Positions 47,666 to 53,985 of a DNA stretch of 64,000 nt are shown here, one piece after another (the stretch's first letter is position 1; each line of letters begins with the position of its first letter). The stretch lies in contig NZ_LR134386.1 in NCBI RefSeq assembly GCF_900637665.1, positions 558,001 to 622,000 on the forward strand. The letters are read 5' to 3'. The stretch comes from Chryseobacterium nakagawai. GTDB taxonomy: Bacteria; Bacteroidota; Bacteroidia; Flavobacteriales; Weeksellaceae. The position numbers and the translations under genes are program-made. The notes beneath the pieces were generated by a model that had not been told where the DNA came from, ran no database searches, and saw nothing but the letters and a program-made list of their open reading frames with translations.

Positions 47666-47758
47666 TTAATGAAGCTATTAAATTATTTTATACAGGTAAT
47701 CAGTTTTTCATAATGGGTTTGTTTAATTTATTGTTTTATAGTTGGTTATATGTTTGTT

Positions 47759-47935
47759 GTAAGTCATTTTCTAGATTTTCATTTATGCTTTAATTTTTTT
47801 TAGCATCGTAAATAATAACTTTGCACCAGGACTTTGAAAAGTTGAAGATAATGAAAATACTCTATCATTAATTCCTTGAAGTTTCTTAAAATTAAATTTC
47901 TTTTTCATCCAATTTAGTTACATTATTTTGCTTCT
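47759..47935 (+). promoter_or_regulatory. Conserved promoter/leader block, copy 2
   Basis: It starts AAGTCATTTTCTAGATTTTC like copy 1, with the -7 box TAACTTTG at 47816-47823 toward the 48343 gene. The leader to the ATG at 48343 is about 510 bases and includes ATGAAAATACTCTATCATTAA (47851-47871), a possible 6-residue leader peptide conserved with copy 1. The 677-base gap holds nothing else recognisable. Confidence 0.65.
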
Positions 47936-48342
47936 CAAACTTTGGATTGAAAATATATCAAGTCTACTAAATTATAGAAAAAATATAAAATTAATGAACA
48001 TATAATAATTCTTTTTTGTGGAGTTATTGTTGGACGTTTAATTAATATTAACTGTTTTGGTAGTTAGAAAGTAAAAACTATAAGATGAATTGACAGCGTA
48101 AATTCTATTAAAATGGGATAGGACTTTAGCTAAAAGTTGGGTGAATAATAAATCCTTTTCAGGGTTTAATTCTGCGTAGTTGTTTTAATTTAATTATAAG
48201 ATACTTATAATATTTCTTATTGATGATTTGAAATGAAGATTTACTACCAAAGAGAATTGGTTTGATGATGCTAAAGTTATAATAGCCAGATGTATTTCAA
48301 TGATTTCCTCTCAATTGTATTATAATTAATAAATATAAAGTA

Positions 48343-49302
48343 ATGAAAAAAAAAATTATTTTGACTGCTGTGGTCTTATGTAGTACACTACTTCTGGTAT
48401 ATGGGCAAGTGGGTATTGGTACGGTAACGCCGAGAGGTGCTTTAGATATCAATAAGCCTACTACAAATACTTTTGGATTGGTTCTTCCTACTAATTCAGA
48501 TACTGATAATATTGTTAATCCTCAGGGAGGAAATGTTGCCCTTGCAACAATGATGTATGACTCTACTCAGGATTGTATCAAGGTTTACAGATCAAATGGA
48601 TGGTCGCGATGTTTGTCTGATAAGATCAACAGACCAGAGACTGTTCGTTTTGCTTATTGGTCAACATTTGCTATTGGCAGTTCAGGTTTGACTACTTTTA
48701 ATTCTCAGTTAAATAATATTAATAATTATAGTGTATCCGGGACATATAAAAATGTTTCCGGATTTCAGTTTACTAACATTACCTCTACTTTGGCAAATGC
48801 AACCGTTGAAGACCTTCTGACTAATTATGATATTATCTGTACAGGGTTTTCTAATATGAGTGCTGCTGATGCTGCCAAGATTAAAAGTTATGTAGACAGA
48901 GGGGGTGTTGCTATCATATTGCTTGATAATAATATTGGAACAGCATTACTTCAAGCTTTTGGAGGTACTGGTAATGTAACAACGGGAGGTCTTGCAGGGA
49001 ATAGCACAACGAGCAATATTAATAATGGTGTTTTTGGAGATGCAAGAAATGTAGCATTAACAGGGGCAGCCAGTGCAGGCAGGGTACAAATATCCCAACT
49101 TCCGACGGGCAGTAAGCTACTTGCTAATGAAGCTACTAATAATGCAGGGGCGTGGATTACTGGAGCTGGTGGAAGAGCTGTTTTCTTCTGGGATGAAGGA
49201 GTTTTTCGTTCATCCGATGTAGCGGGTACTGTAATAGATACTCCTCAGGAGAAGTTCTTGCACAATGTAATAGCATACACTTTAGATAGGGTTGGATTAT
49301 AA
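48343..49302 (+). CDS. Secreted cassette protein with amidotransferase-like domain (paralogue 1)
   Basis: 319 residues with signal peptide ending LLLVYGQ, then VGIGTVTPRGALDINKPTTN and MMYDSTQDCIKVYRSNGWSR, the GINTxxP-type stub. The rest is Rossmann-like: LTNYDIICTGFSNMSAADAA, IKSYVDRGGVAIILLDNN, FGGTGNVTTGG, GGRAVFFWDEGVFR, HNVIAYTLDR. The order (strand, GG-x-VIIL, terminal W/F-DEG) recalls ThuA or DUF4350 glutamine-amidotransferase-like domains. No Cys-His-Glu triad is evident, so it may bind rather than hydrolyse. It is followed after 35 bases by a paralogue. Confidence 0.85.
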   Translation: MKKKIILTAVVLCSTLLLVYGQVGIGTVTPRGALDINKPTTNTFGLVLPTNSDTDNIVNPQGGNVALATMMYDSTQDCIKVYRSNGWSRCLSDKINRPETVRFAYWSTFAIGSSGLTTFNSQLNNINNYSVSGTYKNVSGFQFTNITSTLANATVEDLLTNYDIICTGFSNMSAADAAKIKSYVDRGGVAIILLDNNIGTALLQAFGGTGNVTTGGLAGNSTTSNINNGVFGDARNVALTGAASAGRVQISQLPTGSKLLANEATNNAGAWITGAGGRAVFFWDEGVFRSSDVAGTVIDTPQEKFLHNVIAYTLDRVGL

Positions 49303-49337
49303 TCTGCCATCTATATTTAATTAAAAAACAAGAGGTA

Positions 49338-50282
49338 ATGAGAAAGAAAATTATTTTTAGTATTGTTGTTTTGTGCAGTGCATTGTTTAAGATGTATGGA
49401 CAAATGGGCATAGACACAACAACGCCAAGAGGTGCTTTAGATATTAATAAGTCTGTCACCAATACTTCCGGATTGGTAATTCCTACCAATTCAGATATGG
49501 ATAATATTATTAACCCTCAGGGAGGTAATGTTGCTGTTGGGACTATTATATATGACTCCACGCTGGATTGTATTAGATTTTATAAATTAAACGGATGGTC
49601 ACGGTGTGTGTCTGACAGGAAAGGAAGACCACCTGTTTTGCGTATGGCCCAGTGGGCTGTTCCTGCTGGGATGCCTTTTAATTCTCAACTTACTGACACC
49701 AATAATTATGGAACTTCCGGAACATATAATAAAGTTTCCGGAATTCAGATTACGAATATCACCTCTACTTTATCAAACATGACGGCTGATGAATTACTTT
49801 CCAACTTTGATATGATATGTACAGGATGGAATGGGTCTAACTTACCTGCTGCTGATGCTGCGAAGATTAAAGAGTATGTAGATCGGGGTGGTGTTGCCCT
49901 TTTACTATTTGACAGAAATGTAGGAACGGGATTGCTTCAGGCTTTTGGAGGTAACGGAACTGTGGGTAGTGGTGCAGTTATTGCGAGAAGTACAAATGAT
50001 GTTGTAAATAATGGTGTTTTCGGTGATGTGAGAGATATTGCATTATCAGGTGCTGATACTGCTGGAAGAATACTAATGTCACAACTCCCTGCAGGTGCAA
50101 GGCTTCTTGCTACTGAGGCCACAAATAATGCTGGAGGGTGGATTGCAGGAGCGGATGGAAGGGCTATTTTCTTTTGGGATGAAGGAGTTTTCCGTGCATC
50201 TGTAACAGGAGCTATAGATACTCCTCAGGAGAGATTTATTCATAATGTAATTGCATATGCTTTGGATAAAACGGGATTATAA
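49338..50282 (+). CDS. Secreted cassette protein with amidotransferase-like domain (paralogue 2)
   Basis: 314 residues, a tandem duplicate of the preceding gene. The signal peptide ends KMYGQ, and MGIDTTTPRGALDINKS is the stub. LLSNFDMICTGWNGSNLPAA, IKEYVDRGGVALLLFDRN, GRAIFFWDEGVFRAS and HNVIAYALDK repeat the C-terminal domain. The strongest conservation is in the DRGG and FWDEGVF motifs, which mark the functional surface. It is co-transcribed with 48343 and ends before a bidirectional terminator. Confidence 0.85.
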   Translation: MRKKIIFSIVVLCSALFKMYGQMGIDTTTPRGALDINKSVTNTSGLVIPTNSDMDNIINPQGGNVAVGTIIYDSTLDCIRFYKLNGWSRCVSDRKGRPPVLRMAQWAVPAGMPFNSQLTDTNNYGTSGTYNKVSGIQITNITSTLSNMTADELLSNFDMICTGWNGSNLPAADAAKIKEYVDRGGVALLLFDRNVGTGLLQAFGGNGTVGSGAVIARSTNDVVNNGVFGDVRDIALSGADTAGRILMSQLPAGARLLATEATNNAGGWIAGADGRAIFFWDEGVFRASVTGAIDTPQERFIHNVIAYALDKTGL

Positions 50283-50395
50283 TTTGTTTTCAAATATAAA
50301 AGCACATAGGTGATTTAATGATCTAAATTCAGATTTATTTTTAGAGATCACTAAATTGATACTGAAAAAATAATGATTTTTGAGAATCTGAACGT

Positions 50396-50428
50396 AAAAA
50401 GGTGGCTGTTTTTAAACAACACCTTTTT
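50396..50428. terminator. Bidirectional terminator between convergent genes
   Basis: AAAAAGGTG (50396-50404) pairs with CACCTTTTT (50420-50428), extended inward by TGTTT/AAACA, with A runs on the left and T runs on the right. It serves the secreted pair and the convergent regulator. Confidence 0.85.
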
Positions 50429-50482
50429 ATGATGTAATATTTTTCTTAAAAAATTGACGGGAAATGGACTGTACTATACATC

Positions 50483-51466
50483 CTAATTGTCATCAATTTT
50501 TAAGTTCTGTTGAATATATTCTGAAGGAGTGATTCCCTCAATTTGTTTAAAAACTCTATTGAATGTAGATTGATTTGAAAACCCTGCTTCAGTATAGACA
50601 TACATGAGAGTGGTTTTCTGAAAATCAATTTCTTCTAAAAGTTTTTTTACATAGTTGATTCTATAGGTATTGAGATAAATGTTGAAATTAGAATGTCCTT
50701 TATATCGAATTGCTTTAGAAATATAAGAACTGTTGACATCTAGAACAACGCTTAATCGTGAAAGGTTCAATTTAACATCCTTAAAAAGCATTTCCTGGTT
50801 CATGGCTTTTTCTATTCTTTCAAATAATTTTTCCATGCCCTCAATATCTGCAATGTCTGTTGCGCTTTTGGGTTCATAAGGTTTAGCCTTTGGGAGAGGT
50901 GGTGAATCTGCATGTTCCAGTATTTCTTGCTTTTTGATTTTGTCTTTGTAATAAATCAATAAGGATACGACCAGAATATTTGAAATAAATAAATTGATGT
51001 CTGTAAACATGACCTCCCTTTGAGTATGCTTTGGAAAGGCATATTTCAAATTGTCAGCGGTGATACTGGCTGTAATAATTATGATCAGAGTATAGGCAAC
51101 ATACTTTATGGTGCCTTTTTTAGAAAAAAAAATATAAGCTCCTAAAGGAATGGGTAATAACCATGAGAAGCTGGCTACAGAATTTTCCCAAAAAGCAAGC
51201 ATGAGATAAAAACCGAATATGGGGGCAAGTATGAGATAAGTATTTACAATGAGGTTGGGAGAAAATCTTTTTCGTGCAAATGAATAACCGGATCCTAAGA
51301 ATAAGATCCCTGCCGGCAGATACCAGGATAGAATTTTGTCGGGTATAAAAAAAATAAAAATGATGGAGTAGACTCCTAAGATAGAAATCATAAGAATCAC
51401 ATATCTATCCATCAGTTCCAGTTTTAACCTATGTATCTGGTCTTTTTTTATTTTCAATGTGGACAT
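50483..51466 (-). CDS. Membrane-anchored AraC-type transcriptional regulator (cassette copy 3)
   Basis: 327 residues from an ATG at 51466. It is a close paralogue of the 46700-47665 regulator: LKLELMDRYVILMISILGVY, about six membrane segments, WENSVASFSWLLPIPLGAYI, and the AraC domain LNLSRLSVVLDVNSSYISKA with GFSNQSTFNRVFKQIEGITP. It faces the damaged secreted gene at 51900. Since both regulators have nearly identical recognition helices, they may cross-regulate each other's targets. Confidence 0.92.
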   Translation of the reverse strand: MSTLKIKKDQIHRLKLELMDRYVILMISILGVYSIIFIFFIPDKILSWYLPAGILFLGSGYSFARKRFSPNLIVNTYLILAPIFGFYLMLAFWENSVASFSWLLPIPLGAYIFFSKKGTIKYVAYTLIIIITASITADNLKYAFPKHTQREVMFTDINLFISNILVVSLLIYYKDKIKKQEILEHADSPPLPKAKPYEPKSATDIADIEGMEKLFERIEKAMNQEMLFKDVKLNLSRLSVVLDVNSSYISKAIRYKGHSNFNIYLNTYRINYVKKLLEEIDFQKTTLMYVYTEAGFSNQSTFNRVFKQIEGITPSEYIQQNLKIDDN

Positions 51467-51550
51467 TTAAATTAAATATTATAATAATTGTTAATGAAAT
51501 CTAATAAATCATTCTTTTAATTGTTTGGCTTTAAGATCCTTATGAATGTT

Positions 51551-51620
51551 AAGTCAATTTCTAGATTATCATTTATAGTTGATTTTTTTTGAATCTTCTT
51601 GAGGAATAACTTTGCAAAAA
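51551..51620 (+). promoter_or_regulatory. Conserved promoter block, copy 3
   Basis: AAGTCAATTTCTAGATTATC begins the block, and the -7 box TAACTTTG lies at 51607-51614, 285 bases before the 51900 start. The hexapeptide ORF seen in copies 1 and 2 is missing. The rest of the 433-base gap is AT-rich with no gene. Confidence 0.6.
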
Positions 51621-51899
51621 GCTTGTTACAAAATCAAAAATGATTGATTATAAATGAATTTTTAATCTTAGGTTATTATAATAGTTTTTATGAATTTTTC
51701 TTTCACATATATTTTTCGAATTTATGACAAAAATTTAAATAAAGAAAAGAAAAATGGTTTTGAGGTTATTTTTAACAAGTAAACTATTATGCTAAAAAAT
51801 AATTATGATTTAGAAATTAAGATAAACTAATCAATCCTTTATGAAATGCAAAAATCAATAATTAACAACACAAATGTCATTCAATAAATAAAAACACAA

Positions 51900-52313
51900 A
51901 TGATGATTTTTAATACTTATGGAGTCTCTAAGAAATACCTTATCAATTTTTTAACTAAAATAAAAATACATTTACTAATGGTTGTTGTTTCTGAAGTATC
52001 ATTTTCCCACGTAGGGATTAATAATGCCAGGACTCCTTATATGGGAACCATGAATGTTCCTTATCTGGGAGAAAGTGGTGGAACTTATCCTACACAATCC
52101 ATAGGACCGTGAATGGGCTTACAGCAACTCTTTCTTCAGGGAATTTTAATTCTGGAGAGGGTACATTGAGGTATACGGTGTCAGTATACCTACAATTACC
52201 AATCCTACTACTACCATCTTCCCAACTAAATATTGGAGAACAGTCATGTTATGCAACAATAGGAGGAGGTAATATCCTGAAGATGGATAGACGGAATGAT
52301 TTCTTAGTTTGAT
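51900..52313 (+). pseudogene. Frameshifted secreted surface protein (cassette copy 3)
   Basis: The first frame (51900-52112) holds a hydrophobic start and VSFSHVGINNARTPY, the GINT-type stub. It then stops within TYPTQSIGP. The next frame (52109 on) continues with NGLTATLSSGNFNSGEGTLR and, after two compensating shifts, SIPTITNPTTTIF and LNIGEQSCYATIGGG. These phrases match the beta-repeat modules of Chryseobacterium surface proteins and the module in the 44717 protein. At least one uncompensated shift and the short length mark it as a pseudogene. Confidence 0.72.
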
Positions 52314-52321
52314 TTAATAAC

Positions 52322-52564
52322 ATGCACTATATAATGAAGTATTTATATAAGGATTTACAGCTGATTAAGCCGGAGATTTTTCTTAATAAGAGTAAAGAGG
52401 AAATCGTCTCAATGTTAGGACATGGTTTTAACTATTGGCATTCAGAGATTTGGAGCTATGCTGTGCCTCAAAAGATGTTTGAAAGCCGCAGATGCCTTCT
52501 CCTTGTCTTTGAAGATGATGTTGTAAAGCAGTCATACATAAAAAGATATTATTTTTGGGACTGA
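52322..52564 (+). CDS. Small hypothetical protein, possibly BamE-like fold
   Basis: 80 residues from 52322; the ATG at 52334 is also possible. LNKSKEEIVSMLGHGFNYWH, then IWSYAVPQ and LLLVFEDDVVKQSYIKRYY. The order (helix with a T/SKEEI-x-LG motif, then Tyr/Trp strands and an FEDDxV strand) is reminiscent of SmpA/OmlA-type small domains. There is no signal peptide. It could be a fragment of a longer lost gene, since it follows a pseudogene by 8 bases. The evidence is weak. Confidence 0.5.
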   Translation: MHYIMKYLYKDLQLIKPEIFLNKSKEEIVSMLGHGFNYWHSEIWSYAVPQKMFESRRCLLLVFEDDVVKQSYIKRYYFWD

Positions 52565-52695
52565 ATGAAATAAAGAATATCAGGTAGAACGTCCAGTTAT
52601 AATTGTGATTTTTTCATCTTGCTAATTTCCATATTTTGATGATGAATCTTAATTCTGCCTGATTTTTTAATTTATCAATATGTAATTTTTAAATA

Positions 52696-53133
52696 ATGGT
52701 ATTTGATTTTAAAAACATTCATATAGGAGCGTGTATTAAGGAAAGATATGAGAGCTTGGGAATTTCAATGATTCGGGTTTGCAACTTTCTTAATATTACA
52801 GATGATGAAGTGTACGAAATGTTTATGCAAAAAAGTCTGGATACGGAAGTTCTGTTGAGATGGAGTAAGCTTTTAGAATATGATTTCTTTAGAATCTATA
52901 CCCAGCATATCATCATATTTGCACCGCAAGCCAATATGGGATATAATACAGTTAGTCCCAAAAAGGATTCTTCTCTTCCGCAGTTTCGGAAGAATGTATA
53001 TACTAAAGAAGTAATAGATTTTGTTTTGGAGCTTATCAGTACCGGACAGAAAACAAAACAACAGGTAATAGAGGAATACAAGATTCCTAAAACTACACTT
53101 TATAAATGGGCTAGTAAGTATGATAAATCTTAA
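52696..53133 (+). CDS. Two-HTH DNA-binding protein (XRE-like plus transposase-like HTH)
   Basis: 145 residues. Residues 8-70 look like a Cro/C1-type HTH (IGACIKERYESLGISMIRVC, LDTEVLLRWSKLLEYDFFRI). Residues 98-145 are a transposase-type HTH (YTKEVIDFVLELISTGQKTK, EEYKIPKTTLYKWASKYDKS). The catalytic part of a transposase is absent. Proteins with this fixed layout recur in Chryseobacterium genomes (from memory), so it is probably a domesticated regulator rather than an IS remnant. The target is unknown. Confidence 0.75.
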   Translation: MVFDFKNIHIGACIKERYESLGISMIRVCNFLNITDDEVYEMFMQKSLDTEVLLRWSKLLEYDFFRIYTQHIIIFAPQANMGYNTVSPKKDSSLPQFRKNVYTKEVIDFVLELISTGQKTKQQVIEEYKIPKTTLYKWASKYDKS

Positions 53134-53211
53134 ATAGGTTTTTCATTTTGATAGTTAGAAAATAAATGGTTGGCTCATGCACTGAAATATTAAATTAAAA
53201 ACATTGAATAT

Positions 53212-53544
53212 ATGATAGAACAAGGTCCTGATTATATAAGAATTTATACCGATATCATTGCCATGAAGCATCCTCAAAAGCTTGAAATATGTGCGCCTAT
53301 TTTACAAAAAAAAAGATTGACGGCATTGGATGTTCTTAAGCTTAATGAAATTGTCTTCGGATTAGAAGGAATTGAAACAGAAAAATTTAATCAAAGACAT
53401 AAGTCTTATGATAAGTCTGCTATTATAAAAATTTTAAATTTTCAAAAAGACCATGGATATAATAATACTCAAATGGCGAATCAATTTAAAATGAGTAGAA
53501 ATACTTTAGCAAAGTGGAAAAAAAGTTTTGAATGTAATCAATAA
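53212..53544 (+). CDS. Small HTH protein (transposase-like)
   Basis: 110 residues. The first 60 (YTDIIAMKHPQKLEICAPIL, LTALDVLKLNEIVFG) are helical. The last 45 form a helix-turn-helix: KSAIIKILNFQKDHGYNNTQ, MANQFKMSRNTLAKWKKSF. It has no catalytic domain. It lies 78 bases after the two-HTH protein and the two are probably co-transcribed. Its terminator follows. It may be a partner regulator. Confidence 0.72.
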   Translation: MIEQGPDYIRIYTDIIAMKHPQKLEICAPILQKKRLTALDVLKLNEIVFGLEGIETEKFNQRHKSYDKSAIIKILNFQKDHGYNNTQMANQFKMSRNTLAKWKKSFECNQ

Positions 53545-53580
53545 TTTTACATTTAAAACGGTTTTTAGGGATTTTAATTT

Positions 53581-53606
53581 AATGGTGCTTAGGCACCATT
53601 TTTTTG
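53581..53606 (+). terminator. Intrinsic terminator after the HTH genes
   Basis: AATGGTGC, loop TTAG, GCACCATT then T6. It separates the HTH genes from the riboswitch-controlled operon. The rest of the gap to 53,758 is AT-rich and empty. Confidence 0.88.
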
Positions 53607-53758
53607 ATATTATGAGATGGTTTTATCATTAAATACAATTTAATGATATTTATCATATTTATTAAAATGATAATTTATTTAAGGTCTTATAGTGGTGGGT
53701 ATTAATAAAATATTATAATAAATTTTGAAAAATTATCATGAAAATTTTATAAGTCTAC

Positions 53759-53789
53759 TTGTTTTGTAGACTAAAAGTTTATAGATTTG
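53759..53789 (+). promoter_or_regulatory. Promoter of the riboswitch-susCD-2 operon
   Basis: TTG (53759-53761), 20-base spacer, TAGATTTG (53782-53789), a perfect TAnnTTTG match. The expected transcription start, near 53796, lies just before the riboswitch. Confidence 0.8.
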
Positions 53790-53806
53790 CAACCATATTT
53801 CGATCG

Positions 53807-53901
53807 GCTTATAAAGAAAGATGGAGGGAACTGACCCTACGAAGTCTTGACAACCTGCGTTATGTAAGGTGTTACATTCAGCCTTTAAAGGAAAAATAAG
53901 C
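53807..53901 (+). ncRNA. SAM-I (S-box) riboswitch
   Basis: All main SAM-I parts can be paired. P1 is GCTTAT (53807-53812) with ATAAGC (53896-53901). P2 is AAGA and AGGG with CCCT and TCTT, enclosing GATGGAGGGAACTGACCCTA (kink-turn region). The conserved ACGAAG and GACAACC joints follow. P3 is CTG...TGTAA-GGTG-TTACA...CAG and P4 is CCTT-TA-AAGG. The core matches the family consensus GGAGGGA-ctggCCCt-aGAAg-cgGCAACC with few changes. It would bind S-adenosylmethionine and turn the downstream genes off. Confidence 0.92.
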
Positions 53902-53925
53902 ATTTGGTTTATCGTATTTATCGAT

Positions 53926-53953
53926 GCCCTTTGCTGTTTTTTCAGTAAAGGGC
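53926..53953 (+). terminator. Expression-platform hairpin after the riboswitch
   Basis: GCCCTTTGCTG (53926-53936) pairs with CAGTAAAGGGC (53943-53953) around a T6 loop, an 11-bp stem with one G-U pair. What follows is AAAATTTT rather than a pure T run, so it may be a weak terminator or act otherwise. GCCTTT of P4 (53881-53886) could pair with AAAGG of this stem as an antiterminator, which would fit SAM-off control. That alternative pairing is inferred. Confidence 0.6.
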
Positions 53954-53985
53954 AAAATTTTAATATATGGTAAATAAAATTGATT

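Noticed and set aside
48343..50282. Calling the secreted paralogues active glutamine amidotransferases
   Set aside because: No nucleophile Cys elbow or His-Glu pair is visible; only the fold pattern is suggestive.
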